Shown here one piece after another: positions 46,989 to 55,151 of a DNA stretch of 64,000 nt. Numbering within the stretch: the stretch's first letter is position 1; the number at the start of each line of letters is the position of its first letter. The translations under genes were made by a program, and so were the position numbers. The notes beneath the pieces are model-generated. The model was given only the letters and a program-made list of their open reading frames with translations. It was not told where the DNA came from and did not search any database. The DNA is from Dyella_A sp049445995 (lineage in GTDB: Bacteria; Pseudomonadota; Gammaproteobacteria; Xanthomonadales; Rhodanobacteraceae), in the NCBI RefSeq assembly GCF_049445995.1, contig NZ_JBMSDZ010000007.1:1-64000 (forward strand). Direction: 5' to 3'.

Positions 46989-47325
46989 GAGGCATCTCCG
47001 CGATCTGCCGTGGGCTGAACCGGATCATGCCACACAGGTCGCGATGACGCGTGTGTTGCAGCCATGCCCGCCGCGCGGTCCGACGCCGTACGCTTGCCCG
47101 GCAGTGCTCGGGGGAAGCCGGCTGCGGCGTTCTCGCCGAGCGAATGTGAACGGCTGGCCGCGACCAATCGACCGCAACCGCACACTCACTGAATCCTCGC
47201 CTGCACTGCACAAGGTCCTCACGCATCCGTGTCGATGCTGCGCTCCACCACGGACCCCGTGCGGCCCTTCCCGCCGCCACCGTGGCCCGGCATGGACCGG
47301 CACGCATATCCACGAGGAGTTCACC
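46989..47325. other. 337-bp gap between uspA and an exported protein gene
   Basis: The divergent region should hold promoters of both genes. No clear promoter or repeat is seen. The right end carries ACGAGGAG, a good ribosome-binding site for the gene at 47326. Open frames have no coding character. Confidence 0.5.
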
Positions 47326-47775
47326 ATGATCAAGCGCAATCACGCTCTCGCCACCCTGCTGTTGGCCACCGCCGGTGCGATGGGCGCCACCGGCGCTCAC
47401 GCGGCCGAGGCCAACGTCAAGTGCGACCTGACGTACAGCCTGTCCGGCTGGTCGATCCTGTACAAGCACGCCGAAGGCAGCGGCACGGTGACCTGCGACA
47501 ACGGCCAGTCCTCGCGCGTGAAGATCACCGTGGTCGGCGGCGGCCTCACCGCCGGCAAGTATCACATCGACCACGGCAAGGGCGAGATCAGCAAGGTGCA
47601 CGGCATCGACGAGGTGTTCGGCGACTACGCCCAGGCTGGCGCCGAGGCCGGCATCGTCAAGAGCGGCAGCGCCCAGGTGCTGACCAAGGGCACCACCTCG
47701 CTGGCCTTGGCCGGCACCGGCGAGGGCGTGAACCTGGGCATCTCGGTGGGCAAGTTCACCATCACCCGCGAGTAG
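47326..47775 (+). CDS. Small exported protein of unknown function
   Basis: A 149-residue protein with a Sec signal peptide (cleavage near AHA-AEA) and a mature domain of about 125 residues that is beta-rich and glycine-rich (YSLSGWSILYKHAEGSGTVTC, two cysteines close together, KITVVGGGLTAGKYHIDHG). I do not recognise the family. The ATG follows GAGGAG at the best spacing, so the start is certain. It is likely periplasmic. Confidence 0.75.
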   Translation: MIKRNHALATLLLATAGAMGATGAHAAEANVKCDLTYSLSGWSILYKHAEGSGTVTCDNGQSSRVKITVVGGGLTAGKYHIDHGKGEISKVHGIDEVFGDYAQAGAEAGIVKSGSAQVLTKGTTSLALAGTGEGVNLGISVGKFTITRE

Positions 47776-47853
47776 GCCATGGCCTTGCCGGCGCATGCCG
47801 GTGCGGCAATTCGCCAAGGGCGCCCGTGCGGCGCCCTTGTGCGTGGGCGGCGC

Positions 47854-47859
47854 TACAAT
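47854..47859 (+). promoter_or_regulatory. Possible -10 box upstream of the peroxiredoxin remnant
   Basis: TACAAT in the context GCTACAATCCGG lies 35 bases before the ATG at 47894. A -35 is not obvious. Confidence 0.35.
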
Positions 47860-47893
47860 CCGGCGACTCACACCACGATCCGGAGATGCCTCG

Positions 47894-48154
47894 ATGCGTC
47901 GCCCTTCCCTGTTGCTCGCGCTCTCGCTCCCGCTGCTGTTCGGGCCGGTCTCGACCGTGTTCGCCGCCACGCCGCAGCCCGGTCAGGCCGCGCCGGATTT
48001 CCGCCTGCAGGATCAGAACGGCCACTGGCGCACGCCGGCCGACTACCGCATCGATCCGCAGGGCAAGGTGGCCAAGGTTTACGAAGACGTCGACCCGGAG
48101 AAGAACTCGGCCCAGGTGCTGGGCGATCTCGCGTCGCTCAAGGCAGGGTCCTGA
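47894..48154 (+). pseudogene. Peroxiredoxin (Bcp/AhpC-TSA) gene with the catalytic half deleted
   Basis: An 86-residue product with a signal peptide (LLLALSLPLLFGPVSTVFA), then the peroxiredoxin opening QPGQAAPDFRLQDQNGHWRTPADY, then directly the C-terminal block YRIDPQGKVAKVYEDVDPEKNSAQVLGDL. In intact family members about 100 residues, including the peroxidatic Cys in TPGCT, lie between these blocks. The frame is kept, so a short inert peptide could still be made. Reads as a precise internal deletion. Confidence 0.8.
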
Positions 48155-48156
48155 GC

Positions 48157-48672
48157 ATGGCGGACATCGCGTCGCCACGGCCGGGGTTCGCGCTGTGGCG
48201 CCTCGGCCTGTGGGTGATCCTGCTGCTGGCGGCCTTCGGTGCCATGCAGTACGGCGTGCACGCCCAACGAGTGTGGTCCGTGCTGGATGTCGCAAGCATC
48301 GATGCGCAGGGGCGCGCGACGCTGCACGCCATGCTGGCGTGGGACGCGGCGTACTTCATCGCGGCGGCGGCGCTGGTGGTGTTCTGCGCCGCCGGCATCC
48401 TGCGCCAGGGCTGGGCGCGGCCGGTGCTGCGCGTGGCCCTCGGGCTGCTTGCCGCGGGCCTGCTGCTGAGCGGCGTGCTGCTTTATCAGCAGTGGCTCGG
48501 CTGGGATCGCCAGCCGCACGGAGTGGCCGATGCCGCCATGCTGGTCGCGCAGGAGTCGCGCCGCGTTCACCTCTCGCTGGCCTTCGATGCCATCGCGATC
48601 GTGATGTTGATCTGGCTGGTTTGGCGCCTTGGGCAGCCGGCGGTGCGCGAGCAGTTCCGCCAGCGTGGCTGA
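48157..48672 (+). CDS. Four-helix membrane protein of unknown function
   Basis: A 171-residue protein with about four transmembrane helices (FALWRLGLWVILLLAAFGAMQYG, AYFIAAAALVVFCAAGIL, VLRVALGLLAAGLLLSGVLLY, LAFDAIAIVMLIWLVWRLG). No known family recognised. It starts 2 bases after the peroxiredoxin remnant's stop, in the same direction, suggesting they once were an operon. Its stop coincides with the start of a TonB fragment. Confidence 0.65.
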   Translation: MADIASPRPGFALWRLGLWVILLLAAFGAMQYGVHAQRVWSVLDVASIDAQGRATLHAMLAWDAAYFIAAAALVVFCAAGILRQGWARPVLRVALGLLAAGLLLSGVLLYQQWLGWDRQPHGVADAAMLVAQESRRVHLSLAFDAIAIVMLIWLVWRLGQPAVREQFRQRG

Positions 48673-49202
48673 AATTTCGCCAGGACTATACGCTGGCGAT
48701 CCGCGGCGTGCACTTCGGCAGCGACGGCGAGGCGTTCGGCCGGGAGCGCATCAAGACGGTGCCACCGCGTTATCCCCCGGAGGCGATCCGGGCGAGGGTC
48801 AGCGGCGACGTCTACCTCGTCCTCAAGATAGATTCCGCCGGAAAGGTTGAGGATGTGATGGCCGAGCAGGTCAACCTGGGTATCGCCGGCACCGATCGCC
48901 AGATGAAGGAGATGCGTTCGATGCTGGCCAGGTCGGCGATCAGCGCGGCGCGCGACTGGACCTTCAAGCCACTCGCCCCGGGCGTCGCGCCGGTGGATCG
49001 CTACGTGCGTGCACCGGTGTCCTATCACCTGCGCAAGTTCGGCGAACTGGTGCGCAGCGGCGTCGGCCAGTGGCACGTCTACATCCCCGGTCCGCACGAG
49101 CCGGTGCCGTGGTTCGACCGCGCCGGCATGCTGACCGACAGCGCCGATGCGCTGCCCGATGATGGGCTGTATCTGTATTCCGCTCGGGGTGCCTGCATCT
49201 GA
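48669..49202 (+). pseudogene. C-terminal fragment of a TonB-like protein
   Basis: A frame of about 178 codons without an ATG start reads LKFRQDYTLAIRGVHFGSDGEAFG, then ERIKTVPPRYPPEAIRARVSGDVYLVLKIDSAGKVEDV, the TonB C-terminal domain that contacts outer-membrane receptors, and a family-specific tail. The signal/membrane anchor and proline linker are missing, and the fragment overlaps the end of the preceding membrane protein gene. A GTG at 48708 could still start a shorter product. Most likely a truncated, inactive energy-transducer gene. Confidence 0.65.
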
Positions 49203-49320
49203 TCACCCCGCCCGGCGGAGCGTAAGCCGGCATTCGGCGCGCGAACCCATCGGCGCGGATTCAGCCGGGATTGGCCCGCGCGCCTGTATCCGTGGGCGAC
49301 TGTCCTGAAGTGAGTCGCCG

Positions 49321-50076
49321 ATGCGTCTGGTTCCGTTGCTTCTCGTGTCCGCAGCATGGTTGCTGGCGACCCCGCTGCACGCCCGGCAGCTCGCCACGCG
49401 CTGTCACGCCAACAGCAGTTTCGATCTGACCGTGCAGCCGGACCGGCTGGTGTTCGACCGGCCTTCGCCGGCGCCGCGGCAGTTGGTGTTGAGCCACGGC
49501 AGCCTGATGGCCGACGGCGTACCCGTGCGGCTGAATGCCGAGGACGAGGATCGGCTCGCGCTGTTCGAACGCGAGTTGCGGGCGCTGGTACCGAAGGCGC
49601 GCGCGGTGGCTCGTCGCGGCGTCGACATCGCGGTGCAGGCGCTGCATCAGGAGGCCGCCGGCATGGGTCTCGGCGCAGCCGCGCGCAGCGAGCTGGACCA
49701 GCGCCTCGCGGCCGATGCCGCCGAACTGCGCCAGCGCATCGCTGCCAGCCAGAGCACGCACGACTGGCAGGGCGACGCCGCCCGGCAACTGGGCAACCGG
49801 ATGGCCGCCGACCTCACGCCCATCGTCGCCGGCGATCTGGGCCAGCAGGCGCTGCAGGCGGCGATGAGCGGCGATCTGGACACCGCCGCGCGCCTGCGCG
49901 ACCGAGCCGCGGATCTCGCCACCGCGCTGCGTCCGCGGCTGGAGCGGCGCATGCAGGCACTGGCGCCTGCGGTGGATGCGCTGTGCCCCTCGATCCACCG
50001 GCTGGCCGAACTGCAGCAGGGCGTACGCGATGCGGCCGGTCGGCCGCTGGACCTGCTCTCGGTGGACGGTCGCTGA
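49321..50076 (+). CDS. DUF2884 family exported protein
   Basis: A 251-residue protein with a signal peptide (LLLVSAAWLLATPLHA) and a mature domain with the DUF2884 pattern: SFDLTVQPDRLVFDRPSPAP, GVPVRLNAEDEDRLALFERELRALVP and a mainly helical remainder with two paired cysteines. Function unknown; this family occurs chiefly in xanthomonads. Preceded by a short gap after the TonB fragment. Confidence 0.82.
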   Translation: MRLVPLLLVSAAWLLATPLHARQLATRCHANSSFDLTVQPDRLVFDRPSPAPRQLVLSHGSLMADGVPVRLNAEDEDRLALFERELRALVPKARAVARRGVDIAVQALHQEAAGMGLGAAARSELDQRLAADAAELRQRIAASQSTHDWQGDAARQLGNRMAADLTPIVAGDLGQQALQAAMSGDLDTAARLRDRAADLATALRPRLERRMQALAPAVDALCPSIHRLAELQQGVRDAAGRPLDLLSVDGR

Positions 50077-50196
50077 TCCGCCCGAAAGCGAACCACGGCT
50101 AAAGCGCGAGTGCCGGAAGCGCCCGGGTTAACCCGGGGGTAAGCGGCCCGCCGCCAGCATGGCAATTCCTCAGTCCACTCATAGAGACCACGCGCC

Positions 50197-50634
50197 GTGT
50201 CGCTGGCATCGCAGCCCCTGTACAACGACCTGATCCGCCGCAGCATTGATCTGCAGCGCCTGTGCAAGCAGGCGGCACAGCAGGTGGAGGAGCCCGGCCT
50301 GCGCGTGGTGCTGCTGGAAAACGCCGCCGCGCTGGAGCTGCTGATCCTCGACCTGCAGATGCAGTTGGCTGCGCAGGGCGGGCGGCCCGCCACGCGCGGG
50401 CGCTGGAACGCATCGCTGCCCTGGAGCTCGACGAGCTGGTGGATGCGCAGCGTGACACTGAGCGACAACCAGTGGATCAGGCTGCTTGCGCGCCGCGAGG
50501 CAGCGCTGCTGGCCCGGTTCGAGCAGGTGCTGGGCGTGGCGAGCGCCGAGGCGGCCGCGGAGCTGGGGCGACTGGCCGGGCGCGTGCAGGCGGTGCATCT
50601 GGACATGCAGCATCTCGGCGTCGCGGCGCACTGA
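50197..50634 (+). CDS. Hypothetical helical protein, DUF2383-like
   Basis: A 145-residue protein starting with GTG (50197). It is a four-helix type with LYNDLIRRSIDLQRLCKQAAQQV, then a GGRPATRGRW segment and two more helices ending HLDMQHLG. The pattern (a helical half, GGxPAT, an aromatic stretch, a helical half) resembles the ferritin-like DUF2383 proteins, but similarity is weak. No frameshift is needed. The 289 bases after it, up to aceF, hold no convincing gene. Confidence 0.5.
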   Translation: MSLASQPLYNDLIRRSIDLQRLCKQAAQQVEEPGLRVVLLENAAALELLILDLQMQLAAQGGRPATRGRWNASLPWSSTSWWMRSVTLSDNQWIRLLARREAALLARFEQVLGVASAEAAAELGRLAGRVQAVHLDMQHLGVAAH

Positions 50635-50864
50635 AGCGCCGTTGCAAGCCGCCGTACAGGGATTCGATCGGCGCGTCGAACCGATGCCGCGCCACCCGCC
50701 CCCGGCCTGTCGTCCACGCGCCGCCTGACCATGCCTCGCGCGCCGGTGCATGCAACCCTCCTTGGTGGTGGATGGCGCGTCTGTGCTGATCGGCGCGACG
50801 CGCCATACGTGCGCGAACGGTGTCATTGCAGACGTTTTCAGCCCCGCCGCCAGCGCGCCTTGGT

Positions 50865-50870
50865 TATGAT
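50865..50870 (+). promoter_or_regulatory. Possible -10 box of aceF
   Basis: TATGAT in GGTTATGATGG lies 54 bases before the aceF ATG. The -35 is not clear. This is the best -10-like sequence in the 289-base gap. Confidence 0.4.
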
Positions 50871-50923
50871 GGAAGTCTTGCCGTGGTCCGTTTCCGCGGC
50901 CCGCCCATTCCCCAGGAGTCCCC

Positions 50924-52273
50924 ATGGCCGACCTCAAAGAAGCACGCGTTCCGGATATCGGCGGCGACAAGGTCCCGGTGATCGAGATCTTGATCAAGGT
51001 CGGCGACCGCGTCGAAAAAGAGCAGAGCCTGATCACGCTGGAATCGGACAAGGCGACGATGGAGGTCCCCGCGCCGTTCGCCGGGGTGGTGAAGGAGCTC
51101 AAGCTCAAGGTGGGCGATGAGGTGGCCGAGGGCAGCGTGATCGCGCTGATCGAGGCCGCTGGCGACAGCGCACCGGTCGCGGCGCCGGCCGCCGCGCCCG
51201 CCGCTGCCGGCATGCCGGTGGCGCAGGGCGGCCCGAAGATCGAGGAGCAGCCATCGCCGATCGCCGCGCGCGGCGTGCTGCCCGGCAACGTGCCGGAAGG
51301 CGACGTGCCGCCGCAGGCGCGCCCGCCGTTCGACGCGAAGATCGTCATGCCGGGTGACGCGCCCTACGCCAGCCCGGCGATCCGTGCCTTTGCACGCGAG
51401 TTGGGCGTGGACGTGCATCAGGTGAAAGGCTCCGGTCGCGGCGGCCGCATCCAGCGCGAGGACGTGGCGGCCTACGTCAAGCACGCGCTGGCCTCCGGCG
51501 CCCGTCCGGTGCAGGGCGCGCCGGTCGCGGCCGGCGGCGGCCTCAGTCTGCTGCCGTGGCCGAAGGTCGACTTCGCCAAGTTCGGCCAGATCGAGGAGAA
51601 GCCGCTCTCGCGCATCCAGAAGATCTCCGGCGCCAACCTCGCCCGCAACTGGGCGATGATCCCGCACGTCACCCAGCACGAGGACGCCGACATCACCGAG
51701 CTGGAGGCTTTCCGCAAGAAGCTCGGCGAGGAGAACAAGGAGCTGAAGATCACCCCGCTGGTGTTCCAGATGAAGGCGGTGGTGGCGGCGCTTAAAGCCT
51801 TCCCGCAGTTCAATGCCTCGCTCGACGAGACCGGCGAGAAGCTGATCCTCAAGAAGTACTTCCACATCGGCATCGCGGTGGACACGCCCGATGGCCTGGT
51901 GGTGCCGGTGATCCGCGACGTCGACAAGAAGGGCCTGCTGGATCTCGCCCGCGAGCTGGGCGCGATCTCGAAGAAGGCGCGCGACAAGAAGCTCGGCCCG
52001 GCCGACATGTCCGGCGGCTGCTTCTCGATCTCCTCGCTGGGCGGCATCGGCGGCACGGCGTTTACGCCGATCGTCAACGCGCCGGAGGTGGCGATCCTCG
52101 GCGTCTCCAAGGCGGCGATGAAGCCGGTGTGGAACGGCAGGGAGTTCGCGCCGCGGCTGCTGCTGCCGCTGTCGCTGTCCTACGACCACCGCGTGATCGA
52201 CGGCGCGCTGGCCGCGCGCTTTGCCGCCTTCCTCGCACAGCAACTGGGCGACATCCGCCGCCTGCTGCTCTGA
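50924..52273 (+). CDS. aceF: Pyruvate dehydrogenase E2, dihydrolipoyl acetyltransferase
   Basis: A 449-residue E2. One N-terminal lipoyl domain (lysine in ESDKATMEV, near residue 45), an Ala/Pro linker, the E1/E3-binding domain (SPAIRAFARELGVDVHQVKGSGRGGRI) and the catalytic domain ending with the active-site SYDHRVIDG. AGGAG precedes the ATG. It shuttles acetyl groups from AceE to CoA. Followed by lpd, which re-oxidises its lipoyl group. Confidence 0.95.
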   Translation: MADLKEARVPDIGGDKVPVIEILIKVGDRVEKEQSLITLESDKATMEVPAPFAGVVKELKLKVGDEVAEGSVIALIEAAGDSAPVAAPAAAPAAAGMPVAQGGPKIEEQPSPIAARGVLPGNVPEGDVPPQARPPFDAKIVMPGDAPYASPAIRAFARELGVDVHQVKGSGRGGRIQREDVAAYVKHALASGARPVQGAPVAAGGGLSLLPWPKVDFAKFGQIEEKPLSRIQKISGANLARNWAMIPHVTQHEDADITELEAFRKKLGEENKELKITPLVFQMKAVVAALKAFPQFNASLDETGEKLILKKYFHIGIAVDTPDGLVVPVIRDVDKKGLLDLARELGAISKKARDKKLGPADMSGGCFSISSLGGIGGTAFTPIVNAPEVAILGVSKAAMKPVWNGREFAPRLLLPLSLSYDHRVIDGALAARFAAFLAQQLGDIRRLLL

Positions 52274-52285
52274 CGGGGGCGAACG

Positions 52286-52429
52286 GTGCCCGCCAGCCAG
52301 CCAGGCGATGCATCGCCGGTCGATGGCAATGACGCGGTCCGTGACGTCGCGCGGGACGTGGCCGAGGCCAACGCCGGCGGCGCATCCCCCGCCGCCTCGA
52401 CATTCCCCGAATCCGGCGCCAGCCGCTGA
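52286..52429 (+). CDS. Possible small ORF between aceF and lpd
   Basis: A GTG-started frame of 47 residues, Ala-, Gly- and Asp-rich, preceded at about 9 bases by GGGGG. It ends 29 bases before the lpd ATG. It has no recognised motif; it may be just spacer DNA. Confidence 0.25.
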   Translation: MPASQPGDASPVDGNDAVRDVARDVAEANAGGASPAASTFPESGASR

Positions 52430-52458
52430 CATCCCCGCATTTCCAAAGGAACAACAAC

Positions 52459-54231
52459 ATGGCCAACTCGCTCGAAATCAAGGTGCCCGACATCGGCGGC
52501 CACGAGAACGTGCCGGTGATCGAGGTGCTGGTGAAGGAGGGCGACACCGTCGCCAAGGACCAGAGCCTGATCACGCTGGAGTCGGACAAGGCGACGATGG
52601 AGATTCCTTCCACCGCCGCCGGCGTCATCACGTCGCTCAAGCTGAAGGTGGGCGACGAGGTGTCCGAGGGCGCGCTGATCGCCGTGCTGGAAAGCCGCGA
52701 GGAACAGGCCGCGGCGCCGGCGCCTGCAGCGGCGCCCGCGTCGGCCCCGGCTGCCCCGGCGCCAGCCCCCGCCGCCGCAGCTGCGACCGCTCAGGCAGCC
52801 GACGCCTCCGGCCGCATGGCGGACATCACCTGCCAGATGGTGGTGCTCGGCTCCGGTCCCGGCGGCTACACCGCCGCCTTCCGCGCCGCCGACCTCGGTC
52901 TCGACACGGTGCTGGTCGAGCGCTACGACACGCTCGGCGGCGTCTGTCTCAACGTCGGCTGCATTCCGTCCAAGGCGCTGCTGCACGCCGCCGCGGTGAT
53001 CGACGAGGCGGAGGCGATGGCCGCGCACGGCGTGAGCTTCGGCAAGCCGAGCATCGACATCGACAAGCTGCGCGACTTCAAGTCCAAGGTGGTCGGCAAG
53101 CTCACCGGCGGCCTGTCCGGCATGGCCAGGCAGCGCAAGGTGCGCACGGTGCAGGGCACGGGCGCGTTCGTGTCGCCCAACGAAATCGAGGTGCAGACGG
53201 CCGAGGGTACGAAGCTGATCCGCTTCGAGCAGGCGATCATCGCCGCCGGCTCGCAGTCGGTGAAGCTGGGCATGTTCCCGTGGGACGACGAGCGCGTGCT
53301 CGATTCCACCCGCGCGCTGGAATTGAAAGACGTGCCGAAAAAGCTGCTCGTCGTCGGCGGCGGCATCATCGGCCTGGAGATGGCCACGGTGTATTCCGCG
53401 CTCGGCAGCGCGGTGACCGTGGTCGAGTTCATGGACCAGATCATCCCCGGCGCCGACGCCGACCTGATCAAGCCGCTGGCGCAGCGCCTGGGCAAGAAGC
53501 TCAAGGGCATCCACCTCAAGACCAAGGTGACCTCGGCCAAGGCCACCAAGCTGGGCATCGAGGTCAGCTACGAGGGCGAGAGCATCCCGGCCGATACCGT
53601 GTTCGACCGCGTGCTGGTGTCGGTCGGCCGCGCGCCCAACGGCGCCCGGATCGGCGCGGACAAGGCCGGCGTGGCGGTGACCGAGCGCGGTTTCATCCAC
53701 GTCGACACGCAGATGCGCACCAATGTGCCGCATATCTTCGCCATCGGCGATCTGGTCGGCCAGCCGATGCTGGCGCACAAGGCCACGCACGAGGGCAAGG
53801 TGGCGGCCGAGGTCGCCGCCGGGCAGAAGAGCCACTTCGATGCGCGGGTGATTCCGTCCGTGGCCTATACCGATCCGGAGATCGCCTGGGTCGGCGTCAC
53901 CGAACGCGAGGCGAAGGAAAAGGGCCTGAAGATCGGCGTGGGCAAGTTCCCGTGGGCGGCCAGCGGCCGCGCCATCGGCAACGACCGCACCGAGGGCCTC
54001 ACCAAGCTGCTGTTCGACGAGGCGACCCATCGTGTGGTCGGTGGCGGCATCGTGGGCACGCACGCGGGCGACCTGATCAGCGAGATCGCACTGGCGATCG
54101 AGATGGGCGCCGAAGCGGCCGACATCGGGCTGACCATCCATCCGCATCCCACGCTGGGCGAGTCGGTGGGCATGGCGGCCGAGGTCTACGAAGGCACCAT
54201 CACCGACCTGTACATCCCCCGGAAGAAATGA
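52459..54231 (+). CDS. lpd: Dihydrolipoyl dehydrogenase with N-terminal lipoyl domain
   Basis: A 590-residue E3. An extra lipoyl domain (about 1-80, lysine in ESDKATMEI) and an Ala/Pro linker (about 85-115) precede the flavoprotein part: FAD motif GSGPGGYTAAFRAADLGL, redox-active GGVCLNVGCIPSKAL, NAD-binding GGGIIGLEMATVYSALG and the C-terminal His-Glu pair in HPHPTLGE. This fused form is typical of xanthomonads and Neisseria. AAAGGA precedes the ATG. Confidence 0.96.
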   Translation: MANSLEIKVPDIGGHENVPVIEVLVKEGDTVAKDQSLITLESDKATMEIPSTAAGVITSLKLKVGDEVSEGALIAVLESREEQAAAPAPAAAPASAPAAPAPAPAAAAATAQAADASGRMADITCQMVVLGSGPGGYTAAFRAADLGLDTVLVERYDTLGGVCLNVGCIPSKALLHAAAVIDEAEAMAAHGVSFGKPSIDIDKLRDFKSKVVGKLTGGLSGMARQRKVRTVQGTGAFVSPNEIEVQTAEGTKLIRFEQAIIAAGSQSVKLGMFPWDDERVLDSTRALELKDVPKKLLVVGGGIIGLEMATVYSALGSAVTVVEFMDQIIPGADADLIKPLAQRLGKKLKGIHLKTKVTSAKATKLGIEVSYEGESIPADTVFDRVLVSVGRAPNGARIGADKAGVAVTERGFIHVDTQMRTNVPHIFAIGDLVGQPMLAHKATHEGKVAAEVAAGQKSHFDARVIPSVAYTDPEIAWVGVTEREAKEKGLKIGVGKFPWAASGRAIGNDRTEGLTKLLFDEATHRVVGGGIVGTHAGDLISEIALAIEMGAEAADIGLTIHPHPTLGESVGMAAEVYEGTITDLYIPRKK

Positions 54232-54253
54232 TCCGGCGCGGCGCCTGCGGGGA

Positions 54254-54352
54254 CCTCGAAAACCGCTCTTTGCTCGTCATTCCCGCTTGACCAGCTTCGC
54301 TGTTGAGAAGCTCTTCGCAGGAATGACGAGCCCGATTTCGAGTTTTTCGAGG
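54254..54352. repeat. Nested palindrome downstream of lpd
   Basis: Outer arms CCTCGAAAA (54254-54262) pair with TTTTCGAGG (54344-54352); inside them, GCTCGTCATTCCCGC (54272-54286) pairs with GCAGGAATGACGAGC (54317-54331, one mismatch); a core AGCTTC/GAAGCT lies within. The ATTCCCGC part resembles the arms of the repeat at 37476-37556, so this may be a variant of it. Confidence 0.75.
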
Positions 54353-54372
54353 TGCTCCTGCGGTGCTCCACA

Positions 54373-54405
54373 AGGAAAAAGCCCGCGCAAGCGCGGGCTT
54401 TTTCC
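54373..54405. terminator. Bidirectional Rho-independent terminator, lpd/cspA
   Basis: GGAAAAAGCCCGCGC, a short loop, GCGCGGGCTTTTTCC: a strong symmetrical stem with A- and T-runs on the two sides, between convergent lpd and cspA. It can stop transcription in both directions. Confidence 0.93.
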
Positions 54406-54431
54406 TTATCCCGACGAACCGGGAAAGTGGC

Positions 54432-54641
54432 TTACGCAGCCTGGACTTCGTCCGCCTGCAGGCCCTTCGGGCCCTTGGTCACGACGAAGGTGACCTTCTG
54501 GCCTTCCTGCAGCGACTTGAAGCCGGTGCCCTGGATGGCGCGGAAGTGGACGAACAGGTCGTCACCACTTTCCGGGCTGATGAAACCGAAGCCCTTGGCA
54601 TCGTTGAACCACTTGACGGTACCGCTCTGACGATTTGACAT
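54432..54641 (-). CDS. Cold-shock protein (CspA family)
   Basis: A 69-residue single-domain protein with the RNA-binding motifs KGFGFI and DLFVHF. It binds nucleic acids and acts as RNA chaperone. Xanthomonad genomes carry several such genes, so the exact paralogue and cold inducibility are uncertain. The rightward neighbour lpd ends at a shared terminator. Confidence 0.95.
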   Translation of the reverse strand: MSNRQSGTVKWFNDAKGFGFISPESGDDLFVHFRAIQGTGFKSLQEGQKVTFVVTKGPKGLQADEVQAA

Positions 54642-54854
54642 GACGCTTTGACCTTTGACACATGGATGTATACGGCGTGGAGTGAGGCAGACTCGCCGCA
54701 GGATGACGCAGTGCAGCCGAACCTCGCCTCAAGCACTACTCCGCCAGCGTACTCCATGTATGGCGGGTAATGCTTTACTTATTTTTCGACCGGTCTTTGG
54801 TGACGCCCGGCACTTGTCCGTAAATTCGTTACAAATGAATTACTTGCGTCGTTT
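54642..54854. promoter_or_regulatory. Leader and promoter region of the cold-shock gene
   Basis: About 210 bases, the lower-GC part of the window (54775-54850 is clearly AT-rich). Cold-shock genes usually have long structured 5' leaders, and this stretch has the right size. I cannot assign a -35/-10 pair or cold box with confidence. Confidence 0.4.
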
Positions 54855-55151
54855 CTAGGAATTTTTCCCGTCACCCTCGACGGTCGTCGGGAATGGCATT
54901 TTCCGGTTTTGTAGAGTCTCCTGATCGCCGCTTCGGCCTGCGACGCGCTGGCGCGGTCGGGAAAAGGGCGCCAGCCGAGCAGCCGGCGGGGGGGGGAGGG
55001 TTGGCGCGGGTGTAGCCGTCTCCAGCCGCTTGAGCAGCGGCGTCAGCGTGGCCGAGTCGGGGAGCAGCCGCTCGCCCACCTGCGAGACGGTGAGCCCGTC
55101 GCCCTCCCACAGCATCAGCATCACCAGGTACCGCGGCGGCAGCGGCATCAT
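54855..55151 (-). pseudogene. ohrR (MarR family) remnant
   Basis: The frame, starting at ATGATG that overlaps the dinB stop, reads PPRYLVMLMLWEGDGLTVSQVGERLLPDSATLTPLLKRLETA, the winged-helix core of OhrR, the organic hydroperoxide sensor. The N-terminal third with the sensing Cys is absent, and the C-terminus turns into unrelated proline-rich sequence. As there is no OhrR N-terminus and no ohr gene nearby, the fragment is probably inactive. It could be translated from the overlapping start. Confidence 0.65.

Noticed and set aside
50197..50634. Frameshift within the DUF2383-like gene
   Set aside because: Another frame looks protein-like in the middle (ERIAALELDELVDAQRD), but the main frame keeps the family pattern throughout.
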